This document shows, piece after piece, positions 20,248 to 30,420 of a stretch of DNA of 64,000 nucleotides. This DNA comes from Mycobacterium lepromatosis (GTDB taxonomy: Bacteria > Actinomycetota > Actinomycetes > Mycobacteriales > Mycobacteriaceae): NCBI RefSeq assembly GCF_000975265.2, contig NZ_CP083405.1, positions 1,550,001 through 1,614,000 on the forward strand, written 5' to 3'. Both the position numbers and the translations under genes were made by a program. The notes below the pieces were generated by a model that made no database searches, was not told the DNA's origin, and worked only from the letters and a program-made list of their open reading frames with translations. Within the stretch, counting starts at the first letter, position 1, and each line of letters starts with the position of its first letter.

Positions 20248-20282
20248 CATATCTGTTATATAACGATTATATGACAGATATG
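20248..20282. repeat. 35-nt AT-rich near-perfect palindrome upstream of fas
   Basis: CATATCTGT at 20248-20256 is complementary to ACAGATATG at 20274-20282, and the inner ATATAA/TTATAT also pair, leaving only a few mismatches in 35 nt. It lies 142 nt after the DUF1906 stop and 400 nt before fas. It could be an operator for a dimeric regulator or an unusual terminator. Confidence 0.8.
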
Positions 20283-20393
20283 AAATATTCCATAACCATA
20301 TTACTTTGATCAATTCAATTATAGCTACTCGACCGCAACCACCTGCACGCAGGATGTTTGTCCGCGGCGTCCGTGCTCGCGGTTTGACTCGGC

Positions 20394-20438
20394 GTTACTC
20401 ACAACATGGTTACCCGTGTGTAGAACTCGCTAGTAACC
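20394..20438. promoter_or_regulatory. GTTAC-type repeats in the fas upstream region
   Basis: GGTTAC (20408-20413) is inverted as GTAACC (20433-20438), and another GTTAC lies at 20394-20398. Such spaced inverted repeats upstream of fas are candidate sites for FasR, the TetR-type activator known to act on mycobacterial fas promoters. The assignment is inference from position and symmetry. Confidence 0.35.
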
Positions 20439-20681
20439 GCTAGACATGCAAGAAGGGCACGCTCCTATGATTATATCTGTCTTTAATGACACCCTTGTTG
20501 CAGCCAATGCAGTCTGCCGCGCGGCTCGACCCACGGCCGGTGCGCCAAGCATACCGGTCAGTTGACTTTCGGTCTGCGGTTTAACGTGGAATCGACCGGA
20601 ACTGACTGGGTCTCGCATGGCAGTCCAGGTGGCCTGGCAAACAGATACCTTATTAAAGACGTACACAGGGAGATATAGAGC

Positions 20682-23600
20682 GTGACAATCCACGAGCACG
20701 ACCGAGTGTCCGCTGATCGCAACAGAAATAGCCTGCATAGCGCCCGTGCTCTGGTGGATCGGCTAACGGCCGGCGAACCGTACGTTGTTGCGTTCGGTGG
20801 CCAAGGCAGCCCCTGGCTAAAGGCCCTGGAAGAACTCGTGTCCTCGGCCGGGCTCGAAACCGACTTAGCAGCGTTGGTCGGTGAGGTCGAATTGTTACTC
20901 GAACCGGTCACCAAAGAGCTGGTTGTGGTACGTCCGATCGGTTTCGAGCCGCTGCAGTGGGTACGCGCGCTGTCAGCCGAAGACTTGGTACCGTCCGAAA
21001 AGTACCTGACGTCGGCTGCGGTGTCGGTGCCCGGCGTGCTGCTCACCCAGATCGCGGCCGGGCGCGCCCTAGCACGGCAGGGTATGGACCTTATCGCGAC
21101 ACCCCCGGTGGGGGTCTTGGGGCACTCCCAGGGTGTGCTCGCTGTCGAGGCGTTGAAGGCCGGGGGGGCACGCGACGCCGAGCTATTGGCAATGGCCCAG
21201 CTGATTGGTGCCGCCGGAACGTTGGTAGCCCGCCGCCGCGGCATTTCCATCCTCGGCGACCGTCCGCCGATGATGTCGGTCACCAACGCGGACCCCGAGC
21301 GGATTCGCTGGTTGCTCGATGAGTTCGCACAGGATGTTCGCACTGTGCTACCCCCGGTGCTGTCCATTCGCAACGGGTGGCGTTCGGTTGTTATTACCGG
21401 CACTCCCGAACAGTTGTCGCGATTCGAGCGTTACTGCCGGCAGATCTCCGACAGGGAGGAAGAAGATCGCAGGAACAAGATCCGTGGCGGCGATATCTTT
21501 GCGCCGGTCTTCGATCCGGTGCAGGTGGAGGTGGGCTTCCACACGCCACGTCTGGCCGACGGTATCGGCATCGTCGGAGGCTGGGCTGAGAAAGTCGGTC
21601 TTGATGTCACCTTGGCTCGGGAACTGACCGAGGCCATCCTGGTACGCGGCGTTGACTGGTTGCACGAGATCACCCGGGTACACGGTGCTGGCGTTCGGTG
21701 GATTCTCGATCTGGGTCCCGGCGATATTCTGACCCGGTTGACTGCGCCGGTCATTCGTGGCCTCGGTGTGGGCATTGTGCCCGCTGCAAATCGAGTTGGT
21801 CAGCGCACCCTTTTCACCGTCGGGGCTGTTCCCGAGGTGGTTCACGCTTGGTTGAGCTACGCCCCAACCGTGGTCCAACTTCCCGACGGCAGGATCAAGC
21901 TCTCGACGAAGTTTACCCGGCTGACTGGACGCTCGCCGATTCTGCTCGCGGGCATGACCCCGACCACCGTCGATGCCAACATCGTGGCTGCTGCGGCCAA
22001 CGCTGGGCACTGGGCTGAACTGGCCGGAGGTGGGCAGGTAACGGAAGAAATTTTCGCCAACCGCGTCGAGCAACTGTCCGGACTTCTCGAGCCGGGACGC
22101 ACCTATCAGTTCAACGCGTTATTTCTTGACCCGTACCTGTGGAAGCTGCAAGTTGGCGGCAAGCGATTGGTGCAGAAAGCCCGGCAGTCCGGCGCAGCGA
22201 TCGACGGTGTGGTGATAAGCGGCGGTATTTTAGATGTCGAAGATGCCGTCGAGTTGATCGAGGAACTGGGTGGCGTTGGCATCAGCTATGTCGTGTTCAA
22301 ACCCGGCACCGTTGCGCAGATACACTCGGTGATTCGCATCGCGACCGAGGTGCCCACCAAACCGATGATCATGCATGTCGAGGGCGGGCGTGCAGGCGGT
22401 CATCATTCCTGGGAAGACCTCGATGACCTGCTACTGGCCACCTACTCGGAGTTGCGCTCACATGCCAACATCACCGTTTGCGTCGGTGGTGGCATTGGCA
22501 CTCCCGAAAAGGCGGCGGAATACTTGTCCGGACGTTGGGCGCAAGCGTACGGCTTCCCATTGATGCCGATCGACGGCATTTTAGTCGGCACCGCGGCGAT
22601 GGCGACCAAGGAGGCCACGACCTCACCATCGGTTAAGCGGATGCTAGTCGAAACTCAAGGTACCGACCAGTGGATCGGCTCCGGAAAGGCCCAGGGAGGC
22701 ATGGCTTCTAGCCGTAGCCAGCTCGGTGCCGACATCCACGAGATTGACAACGCTGCCTCGCGTTGTGGCCGGCTACTCGACGAGGTCGCTGGCGACGCTG
22801 AGGCGGTCGCAGAGCGTCGTGACGAAATCATCGCGGCGATGGCCAACACCGCCAAGCCTTATTTTGGCGACGTTTCAGAGATGACCTACCTGCAGTGGCT
22901 GCAGCGCTACGTTGAGCTAACGATCGGCGAGGGTAACTCGACCGCCGACACCGCGTCACCGGGCAGCCCGTGGCTGGCCGATACCTGGCGTGACCGGTTC
23001 CAGCAGATGCTGCAACGTACTGAATCACGTTTGCATCCAAAGGATTTCGGGATAATTGAGACAGTATTTACCGATCCGGTGCTACTGGAGAAGCCCGACC
23101 AGGCTATCGCTAGCCTGCTGGAACACTACCCAGACGCCGAAACCGTCCAGCTGCATCCGGCGGATGCGCCTTTCTTCCTCACGCTGTGCAAGACGCTGGG
23201 CAAGCCGGTAAACTTCGTACCGGTTATCGACAAGGATGTGCGGCGTTGGTGGCGCAGTGACTCGCTGTGGCAGGCGCACGATGCCCGCTATGACGCCGAC
23301 CAAGTGTGCATCATCCCCGGCATTGCAGCGGTGTCCGGCATTACCCGGATGGACGAACCCATCGGTGAGTTGCTGGACCGCTTCGAACAGGCCGCCATAG
23401 ACGAGGTGCTTGCCGGTGGAGCGGAGCCGGTGGTGGTTACGTCCCGCCGGTTGGGCCGCGCCGATGTGACCGGACCGTTGGCCGTGGTGCTTGACGCACC
23501 CGATGTGCTGTGGGCCGGGCGCATCACTACCAACCCGGTTCATCGGATAGCCGATCCGAATGAGTGGCAGATTAGTGGAAACCTCAGTGCGACAGATTCA

Positions 23601-26600
23601 TCCACTGGTGCCCGGTTGCAGGTAGAGCCCGAAGACCAGCAGGTAGTTCTCACAGTCCCGGTGTCGAAAGGTTGGATCGACATCCCCTTTACTCTGCCTA
23701 CCAACACCGTTGACGGCGGTACCCTGCTGGTATCCACCGAGGACGCCACCAGTGCCATGCGCGCAGTGCTGGCAATCGTTGCTGGTGTGGATGGGCCGGA
23801 GTTGCTGCCCCCGGTTAAAGACGGAACCGCCATCGTCACCGTGGCCTGGGATCCTGAGCGGGTTGCTGATCACACCGGGGTCACAGCCACCTTCGGGGAG
23901 CCGCTGGCGCCCAGTCTCGCCACTGTGCCCGATGCATTGGTCGGTGCGTGCTGGCCTGCGGTTTTCTCAGTCATCGGCTCCGCAGTTACCGACGCAGGTG
24001 TTTTGGTGGTGGAGGGCCTGTTGAGTTTGGTGCATCTGGACCACGCTGCCTGTGTGGTCGGTAAGCTGCCAACAGTTCCAGCCCAATTGACAGTCACCGC
24101 AACGGTTTCTCTGGCCATCGATACAGACATGGGTCGTATCGTGCCCGTCTCAGTGACTATTAGAGATACAGCTGGAGCCGACGGCGCTGTACTTGCCACC
24201 CTCGAGGAGCGGTTTGTGATCCTCGGACGTACTGGCACAGCCGAACTCACCGACCCGGTTCGGGCCGGTGGAGCAATATCTGAGAACGCGATCGACACTC
24301 CGCGCCGACGGCGTCGTGACGTTACCCTTAACGCACCGATTGATATGCGCCCGTTTGCAGTGGTTTCCGGTGACCACAATCCCATTCACACCGACCGTGC
24401 CGCTGCGCTGCTGGCAGGCTTGGAATCGCCGATCGTGCACGGCATGTGGTTGTCGGCTGCAGCTCAGCACGTGGTAATGGCCACCGACGGACAAGCCCGA
24501 CCGTCGGCGCGGTTGATCGGGTGGACCGCACGATTCCTGGGCATGGTGCATCCTGGCGACAAGGTCGATTTTCGTGTCGACCGCATTGGAATCGACCAGG
24601 GAGCAGAGGTTTTAGAGGTTAGTGTGCGCATCGGTTCGGATCTGGTGATGTCGGCGACCGCACGGCTGGCCGCGCCCAAAACTGTCTACGCGTTCCCCGG
24701 ACAGGGTATCCAGCACAAGGGTATGGGCATGGATGTTCGGGCTCGTTCCAAAGCGGCCCGCCAGGTGTGGGACCATGCCGACAAATTTACTCGTAGCGCG
24801 CTTGGGTTTTCAGTGCTGCACGTGGTGCGTGACAACCCGACCAGCATCACCGCCAGCGGTGTGCATTACCACCATCCCGAGGGGGTGTTGTACCTCACAC
24901 AGTTCACCCAAGTTGCGATGGCCACGGTGGCAGTCGCGCAGGTTGCCGAGATGCGCGAACAGGGTGCTTTTGTCGAAGGTGCTATCGCCTGCGGCCACTC
25001 CGTCGGCGAGTACACGGCGCTGGCCTGTGTCACGGGAGTCTATGAGCTAGAAGCCTTGCTAGAGATGGTGTTTCACCGCGGATCGAAGATGCACGACATC
25101 GTTTTGCGTGACGAGCTGGGCCGCTCTAACTACCGGTTGGCGGCTATCCGACCCTCGCAGATCGGCCTGCCCGATGATGAGGTTTCCGCGTTTGTTGGAG
25201 GAATCGCCGAAAGCACTGGTGAATTCCTGGAGATCGTGAACTTCAACCTGCGTGGCTCGCAGTACGCGATTGCCGGCACGGTCCGTGGCCTGGAAGCGCT
25301 GGAAGCTGAGGTAGAACGGCGCCGTGAGCTCACCGGCGGTCGGCGCTCATTTATCTTAGTACCCGGCATCGACGTGCCATTCCACTCGCGGGTGCTCCGG
25401 GTCGGCGTGGCAGAATTCCGCCGTTCGCTGGACCGCGTCCTGTCACACGATCAAGATCCCGACTGGATCATTGGACGCTACATCCCCAACCTGGTGCCAC
25501 GGCCGTTCACGCTGGCTCGAGACTTCATCCAGGAGATCCGGGATTTGGTACCTGCCGAGCCACTCGACGATATCCTCGCCGACTATGAAACCTGGCGCCG
25601 TGAGCGCCCGAGTGAGATGGCGCGGCGGGTGTTAATCGAGCTGTTGGCGTGGCAATTCGCCAGCCCCGTGCGCTGGATAGAAACACAGGATCTGTTGTTC
25701 ACCGAAGAGGCCGCTGGCGGCCTGGGCGTGGAACGGTTCGTCGAGATCGGTGTGAAGTCGGCACCGACCGTTGCTGGGTTAGCTACCGACACCCTTAAGC
25801 TGCCTGAATATTCCCACAACACAGTTGAAGTGCTCAACGTCGAGCGTGACGCCGCGGTGCTGTTCGCCACTGACACCGATCCCGAGGTAGAGTCGGAGCC
25901 AGAAGACGTATCGGACGATTACGCCGCTGTACCGGCAGAAAGCCCGGTGGCGCTGGTAGCTGCTGCGCCTGCGCCGATGGTGCCTTCTGGTCCTCGGCCG
26001 GAGGACATTTCGTTCGGCGCCGCCGACGCCACGTTGGCGCTGATCGCGCTGTCGGCCAAGATGCGCATCGACCAGATTGAGGAGATGGACTCGATCGAGT
26101 CCATCACTGACGGCGCGTCGTCGCGGCGTAACCAGCTGCTAGTAGACTTAGGTTCTGAGTTGAGCCTGGGCGCTATCGATGGTGCCGCCGAGGCGGATCT
26201 AGCCGGGCTGCGGTCGCAGGTGAGCAAGTTGGCACGCACTTATAAGCCTTACGGTCCAGTGCTATCCGACTTGATTAATGATCAGCTGCGCACTGCTCTG
26301 GGGCCCTCGGGCAAGCGCCCCGGCGTCATCGCCGAACGGGTTAAGAAGATCTGGGAGCTCGGCGAGGGTTGGGTTAAGCACGTAACGGTCGAGGTCGCGC
26401 TGGGAACTCGTGAGGGCACCAGTGCTCGCGGAGGCCCCCTGGGCAACCTGCACGAGGGTGCGTTGGCCGATGCCGGCTCCGTTGACAAGGCCGTTGACGC
26501 GGCGGTCGCTTCGGTCGCTGCGCGACATGGCGTTGCGGTGACCCTGCCGTCCGCAGGCAGTGGAGGAAGCGCGACCGTCGACGCTGCAGCACTGAGCGAA

Positions 26601-29600
26601 TTCACTGATCAGATCACCGGTCGCGACGGCGTGCTCGCCTCGGCGGCCCGTTTGGTACTGGGTCAGCTGGGTTTGGAGGGCCCGGTTACTGCGGCTCCAG
26701 CTACCACTGATACCGAGCTCATCGATTTGGTTACTGCTGAGCTGGGTATGGACTGGCCGCGTTTGGTGGCTCCGGTGTTCGACGTCAAGAAGGCCGTTGT
26801 CTTCGACGACCGCTGGGCTAGTGCCCGTGAGGATTTGGTCAGGTTGTGGCTGACTAGCGAGGGTGAGATTGACGCCCAGTGGTCGCATCTGTCGGAAAGG
26901 TTCGAGGGCGTTGGCCACGTTGTTGCGACCCAGGCAACCTGGTGGCAGGGCAAGTCGTTAGCCGCGGGTCGCCAGATCCACGCGTCGTTGTACGGACGGA
27001 TCGCCTCCGGTGCTCAGAACCCGGATCAAGGTCTCTATAGCAGTGAAATCGCCGTCGTTACAGGCGCTTCAAAGGGGTCGATCGCCGCCTCCGTTGTCGC
27101 ACGACTGCTCGACGGCGGTGCCACCGTGATCGCGACAACGTCGAAGCTCGACGAGGAACGGATAACGTTCTACCGTGCGTTGTACCGCGACCATGCTCGG
27201 TACGGCGCCGCGTTGTGGGTGGTCGCGGCCAACATGGCATCCTATTCCGATATCGATGCACTGGTTGAATGGGTCGGCAACGAACAGACGGAACGCCTTG
27301 GGCCAGAATCGATTCATATCAAGGATGCGCAGACACCGACGCTGCTGTTCCCGTTTGCGGCACCGCGTGTGGTCGGTGATTTGTCGGAGGCCGGTGCGCG
27401 CTCCGAGATGGAGATGAAAGTGCTGCTGTGGGCAGTGCAGCGATTAATTGCAGGTTTGTCGAAGATCGGCGCTGAGCGCGATGTCACGTCGCGGCTGCAC
27501 GTGGTGTTGCCCGGCTCGCCCAACCGTGGAATGTTCGGTGGTGATGGAGCTTACGGTGAAGCTAAGTCAGCGTTGGACGCCGTGGTGAGTCGTTGGCACG
27601 CTGAGTCTTCGTGGGCAGCGCGGGTTAGCCTGGCATACGCGCTGATCGGCTGGACTCGCGGCACGGGGCTGATAGGGCACAACGACGCTATCGTCAGTGC
27701 TGTCGAGGAGGCGGGCGTCACTACGTACTCCACCGACGAGATGGCCGCAATGCTGTTGGACTTGTGTAATGCGGAGTCCAAGGTGGCCGCGGCCGGCGTG
27801 CCGATCAAGGTGGACTTGACCGGCGGCCTGGGTGAGGTCCACCTCGACATGGCCGAACTAGTCGCCAAAGCGCGTGAGGATCATGCGGCGCAGGCCGCAG
27901 AAGACGAGACCGCTGAAGCCTCCGAGGTAGCGGGCACCATTGCTGCGTTGCCTTCCCCGCCTCGTGGCTACACTCCGGCGTCGCCGCACTGGGACGACCT
28001 TGATGTCGACCCCGCCGACCTGGTAGTAATCGTCGGCGGCGCCGAAATAGGCCCTTACGGTTCGTCGCGTACCCGGTTCGAAATGGAGGTTGCGGGCGAA
28101 CTGTCGGCTGCCGGTGTCCTGGAGTTGGTCTGGACCACCGGATTGATTCGGTGGGAAGAAGACCCGCAACCCGGTTGGTATGACACCGAATCCGGCGAGT
28201 TGGTCGACGAGTCTGAACTAGTCGAACGCTACCACGACACCGTGGTACAGCGTTGTGGCATCCGTGAGTTCGTTGATGATGGCACGATCGATCCTGATCA
28301 TGCGTACCCGCTCCTGGCCTCGGTGTTCTTGGACAAGGACTTCGCGTTCGTCGTCTCCTCGGAGGCCGACGCTCGTGCCTTTTTCGAGTTCGATCCGGAG
28401 CACACGGTTATCCGGCCGTTGCCCGACTCGAGTGACTGGCAGGTCATCCGCAAGGCGGGCACCGAAATTCGGGTGCCGCGAAAGATCAAGCTGTCACGGG
28501 TCGTTGGTGGCCAGATCCCAACCGGATTCGATCCGACGGTGTGGGGCATCAGCCCCGACATGGTCAATTCCATCGACCGGGTAGCGGTGTGGAGCATCGT
28601 GGCGACTGTCGATGCGTTCCTGAGCGCTGGTTTCAGCCCCACCGAGGTGATGAGTTATGTGCACCCGAGCTTGGTCGCCAATACCATGGGCACCGGCATG
28701 GGTGGTGGCACTTCGATACAAAAATTGTACCATAGCAACTTGTTGGGCCTTAGCAAACCCAACGACATCTTCCAGGAAGTTTTGCCAAATATCGTTGCCG
28801 CGCACGTGGTTCAGTCCTATATCGGCAGCTATGGCTCAATGATTCACCCGGTCGCTGCATGCGCAACGGCCGCGGTGTCGGTTGAGGAGGGTGTTGACAA
28901 GATCCGGCTGGGTAAGGCCGAGCTGGTGGTAGCCGGCGGCATAGATGACCTGACGCTGGAAGGCATTATCGGCTTTGGTGATATGGCGGCCACCGCCGAC
29001 ACCGCCATGATGCGTGGGCGAGGCATCCATGACTCCAAGTTCTCCCGGCCCAACGATCGGCGTCGGCTGGGTTTCGTCGAAGCCCAGGGTGGTGGCACCA
29101 TCCTGCTGGCGCGTGGTGACTTGGCGCTCAAGATGGGCCTTCCTGTGCTTGCGGTAGTGGCGTTCGCCCAGTCGTTCGGTGACGGTCTGCACACTTCGAT
29201 CCCAGCTCCGGGCCTAGGCGCGCTTGGCGCAGGCCGCGGTGGTAAGGATTCGATTTTGGCCCGGTCGCTGGCCAAGCTCGGCGTGTCTGCTGACGACATT
29301 GCAGTGATCTCCAAGCACGACACTTCGACGCTGGCCAATGATCCCAACGAGACCGAGCTGCATGAGCGGCTCGCTGACGCGATGGGCCGCTCCGCGGGCG
29401 CTCCACTGTTCGTGGTGTCGCAGAAGAGCCTCACAGGCCACGCCAAGGGAGGCGCGGCGGTCTTCCAGATGATGGGCTTGTGCCAGATGCTGCGGGATGG
29501 GGTAATCCCGCCCAACCGCAGCCTGGATTGCGTCGACGAGGAGCTGGCCGGCGCGGCGCACTTTGTCTGGCCACGTGACACGCTGCGGCTCGGCGAGAAA

Positions 29601-29912
29601 TTCCCGCTTAGGGCCGGCATACTGACCAGCCTCGGGTTCGGGCACGTGTCGGGTTTGGTGGCGTTGGTGCATCCGCAGGCGTTTATCGCCGCGCTGGACC
29701 CAGGTCAGCGGGACGACTACCAGCGGCGTGCAAATGCGCGCCTGCTAGCCGGTCAGCGGCGTCTGGCTTCGGCGATCGCTGGCGGTGCGCCGATGTACGA
29801 GCGGCCATCGGACCGTCGCTTCGGCCACCACGTGCCGGAGAAGCTGCAGGAGGCGGCGATGTTGCTGAATCCGGCTGCTCGGCTTGGTGACGGCGAGGCT
29901 TATATCGGTTAA
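20682..29912 (+). CDS. fas: Type I fatty acid synthase
   Basis: A single 3076-residue polypeptide carrying a whole FAS-I cycle, which makes C16-C26 acyl-CoAs in the cytosol as primers for membrane lipids and mycolates. Domains in order: acetyltransferase (GHSQG at 147-151), FMN enoyl reductase (LLAGMTPTTVDAN about 420; GGRAGGHHSWED about 567), hot-dog dehydratase (SGDHNPIHTD about 1226; VHGMW), malonyl/palmitoyl transferase (FPGQGIQHKGMG about 1337; GHSVGEYTA about 1438), ACP (phosphopantetheine serine in DSIES near 1804), ketoreductase (TGASKGSIA about 2126; YGEAK about 2290) and ketosynthase (AACATAA about 2724, HDTSTLANDPNE about 2878, LTGHAKGGAA about 2916). GTG 20682 follows a GGGAG site. 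There is no C-terminal phosphopantetheinyl transferase domain; acpS follows as a separate gene. No frame damage is seen over 9.2 kb. Confidence 0.98.
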   Translation: MTIHEHDRVSADRNRNSLHSARALVDRLTAGEPYVVAFGGQGSPWLKALEELVSSAGLETDLAALVGEVELLLEPVTKELVVVRPIGFEPLQWVRALSAEDLVPSEKYLTSAAVSVPGVLLTQIAAGRALARQGMDLIATPPVGVLGHSQGVLAVEALKAGGARDAELLAMAQLIGAAGTLVARRRGISILGDRPPMMSVTNADPERIRWLLDEFAQDVRTVLPPVLSIRNGWRSVVITGTPEQLSRFERYCRQISDREEEDRRNKIRGGDIFAPVFDPVQVEVGFHTPRLADGIGIVGGWAEKVGLDVTLARELTEAILVRGVDWLHEITRVHGAGVRWILDLGPGDILTRLTAPVIRGLGVGIVPAANRVGQRTLFTVGAVPEVVHAWLSYAPTVVQLPDGRIKLSTKFTRLTGRSPILLAGMTPTTVDANIVAAAANAGHWAELAGGGQVTEEIFANRVEQLSGLLEPGRTYQFNALFLDPYLWKLQVGGKRLVQKARQSGAAIDGVVISGGILDVEDAVELIEELGGVGISYVVFKPGTVAQIHSVIRIATEVPTKPMIMHVEGGRAGGHHSWEDLDDLLLATYSELRSHANITVCVGGGIGTPEKAAEYLSGRWAQAYGFPLMPIDGILVGTAAMATKEATTSPSVKRMLVETQGTDQWIGSGKAQGGMASSRSQLGADIHEIDNAASRCGRLLDEVAGDAEAVAERRDEIIAAMANTAKPYFGDVSEMTYLQWLQRYVELTIGEGNSTADTASPGSPWLADTWRDRFQQMLQRTESRLHPKDFGIIETVFTDPVLLEKPDQAIASLLEHYPDAETVQLHPADAPFFLTLCKTLGKPVNFVPVIDKDVRRWWRSDSLWQAHDARYDADQVCIIPGIAAVSGITRMDEPIGELLDRFEQAAIDEVLAGGAEPVVVTSRRLGRADVTGPLAVVLDAPDVLWAGRITTNPVHRIADPNEWQISGNLSATDSSTGARLQVEPEDQQVVLTVPVSKGWIDIPFTLPTNTVDGGTLLVSTEDATSAMRAVLAIVAGVDGPELLPPVKDGTAIVTVAWDPERVADHTGVTATFGEPLAPSLATVPDALVGACWPAVFSVIGSAVTDAGVLVVEGLLSLVHLDHAACVVGKLPTVPAQLTVTATVSLAIDTDMGRIVPVSVTIRDTAGADGAVLATLEERFVILGRTGTAELTDPVRAGGAISENAIDTPRRRRRDVTLNAPIDMRPFAVVSGDHNPIHTDRAAALLAGLESPIVHGMWLSAAAQHVVMATDGQARPSARLIGWTARFLGMVHPGDKVDFRVDRIGIDQGAEVLEVSVRIGSDLVMSATARLAAPKTVYAFPGQGIQHKGMGMDVRARSKAARQVWDHADKFTRSALGFSVLHVVRDNPTSITASGVHYHHPEGVLYLTQFTQVAMATVAVAQVAEMREQGAFVEGAIACGHSVGEYTALACVTGVYELEALLEMVFHRGSKMHDIVLRDELGRSNYRLAAIRPSQIGLPDDEVSAFVGGIAESTGEFLEIVNFNLRGSQYAIAGTVRGLEALEAEVERRRELTGGRRSFILVPGIDVPFHSRVLRVGVAEFRRSLDRVLSHDQDPDWIIGRYIPNLVPRPFTLARDFIQEIRDLVPAEPLDDILADYETWRRERPSEMARRVLIELLAWQFASPVRWIETQDLLFTEEAAGGLGVERFVEIGVKSAPTVAGLATDTLKLPEYSHNTVEVLNVERDAAVLFATDTDPEVESEPEDVSDDYAAVPAESPVALVAAAPAPMVPSGPRPEDISFGAADATLALIALSAKMRIDQIEEMDSIESITDGASSRRNQLLVDLGSELSLGAIDGAAEADLAGLRSQVSKLARTYKPYGPVLSDLINDQLRTALGPSGKRPGVIAERVKKIWELGEGWVKHVTVEVALGTREGTSARGGPLGNLHEGALADAGSVDKAVDAAVASVAARHGVAVTLPSAGSGGSATVDAAALSEFTDQITGRDGVLASAARLVLGQLGLEGPVTAAPATTDTELIDLVTAELGMDWPRLVAPVFDVKKAVVFDDRWASAREDLVRLWLTSEGEIDAQWSHLSERFEGVGHVVATQATWWQGKSLAAGRQIHASLYGRIASGAQNPDQGLYSSEIAVVTGASKGSIAASVVARLLDGGATVIATTSKLDEERITFYRALYRDHARYGAALWVVAANMASYSDIDALVEWVGNEQTERLGPESIHIKDAQTPTLLFPFAAPRVVGDLSEAGARSEMEMKVLLWAVQRLIAGLSKIGAERDVTSRLHVVLPGSPNRGMFGGDGAYGEAKSALDAVVSRWHAESSWAARVSLAYALIGWTRGTGLIGHNDAIVSAVEEAGVTTYSTDEMAAMLLDLCNAESKVAAAGVPIKVDLTGGLGEVHLDMAELVAKAREDHAAQAAEDETAEASEVAGTIAALPSPPRGYTPASPHWDDLDVDPADLVVIVGGAEIGPYGSSRTRFEMEVAGELSAAGVLELVWTTGLIRWEEDPQPGWYDTESGELVDESELVERYHDTVVQRCGIREFVDDGTIDPDHAYPLLASVFLDKDFAFVVSSEADARAFFEFDPEHTVIRPLPDSSDWQVIRKAGTEIRVPRKIKLSRVVGGQIPTGFDPTVWGISPDMVNSIDRVAVWSIVATVDAFLSAGFSPTEVMSYVHPSLVANTMGTGMGGGTSIQKLYHSNLLGLSKPNDIFQEVLPNIVAAHVVQSYIGSYGSMIHPVAACATAAVSVEEGVDKIRLGKAELVVAGGIDDLTLEGIIGFGDMAATADTAMMRGRGIHDSKFSRPNDRRRLGFVEAQGGGTILLARGDLALKMGLPVLAVVAFAQSFGDGLHTSIPAPGLGALGAGRGGKDSILARSLAKLGVSADDIAVISKHDTSTLANDPNETELHERLADAMGRSAGAPLFVVSQKSLTGHAKGGAAVFQMMGLCQMLRDGVIPPNRSLDCVDEELAGAAHFVWPRDTLRLGEKFPLRAGILTSLGFGHVSGLVALVHPQAFIAALDPGQRDDYQRRANARLLAGQRRLASAIAGGAPMYERPSDRRFGHHVPEKLQEAAMLLNPAARLGDGEAYIG

Positions 29913-29941
29913 CTTCGGTCAATCGGTTAACGTAGCACTTC

Positions 29942-30334
29942 GTGGGCATTGTCGGCGTGGGGATCGACCTCGTTGCTATCCCTGATTTCGCTGAGCAGGT
30001 TAACCAACCGGGAACGATGTTCATGGCTACCTTCACTCCTGGTGAGCGTCGCGATGCCTCGGACAAGAGTTCTTCAGTGGTGTGTCACCTGGCGGCGCGT
30101 TGGGCCGTGAAGGAAGCGGTGATCAAGGCGTGGTCAGGATCGCGGTTCGCTCAGCAGCCGATGCTGCCCGAGGACATCCATCGCGATATCGAGGTGGTCA
30201 CCGACATGTGGGGCCGTCCGCGGGTCCGGCTCACCGGAGCCATTGCTAAGCACCTGGCGGATGTGACGATCCATGTATCACTGACGCACGAAGGGGATAC
30301 CGCGGCGGCAGTGGTGGTCTTGGAGATTCTGTAA
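29942..30334 (+). CDS. acpS: Holo-ACP synthase (4'-phosphopantetheinyl transferase)
   Basis: This 130-residue AcpS transfers the 4'-phosphopantetheine arm of CoA onto the carrier-protein serine of FAS-I. The magnesium-binding residues are visible as Asp9 in VGIDLV and Glu58 in RWAVKEAVIKAW. The GTG start at 29942 lies 29 nt after the fas stop, so the two are almost certainly cotranscribed and the product probably activates the fas ACP domain directly. Length and order (fas-acpS) match M. tuberculosis Rv2524c-Rv2523c. Confidence 0.95.
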   Translation: MGIVGVGIDLVAIPDFAEQVNQPGTMFMATFTPGERRDASDKSSSVVCHLAARWAVKEAVIKAWSGSRFAQQPMLPEDIHRDIEVVTDMWGRPRVRLTGAIAKHLADVTIHVSLTHEGDTAAAVVVLEIL

Positions 30335-30338
30335 GCTA

Positions 30339-30366
30339 GGGTACCTCCCGTTTGCAGAAGGTACCC
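30339..30366 (+). terminator. Hairpin after acpS
   Basis: GGGTACC (30339-30345) and GGTACCC (30360-30366) form a 7-bp stem with a 14-nt loop, 4 nt after the acpS stop. No T-run follows, which is common for mycobacterial intrinsic terminators. It could end the fas-acpS transcript. Confidence 0.5.
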
Positions 30367-30420
30367 CATCCGCTTGCGGCGCATGCTGGCGCGTAGTAGA
30401 CGCTGAACTAGCCTCAAGCC

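Noticed and set aside
20558..21403. Long minus-strand open frame (281 codons) and several others antisense to fas.
   Set aside because: High-GC codon bias opens antisense frames opposite real genes; no motifs, no ribosome sites, and fas is beyond doubt on the plus strand.
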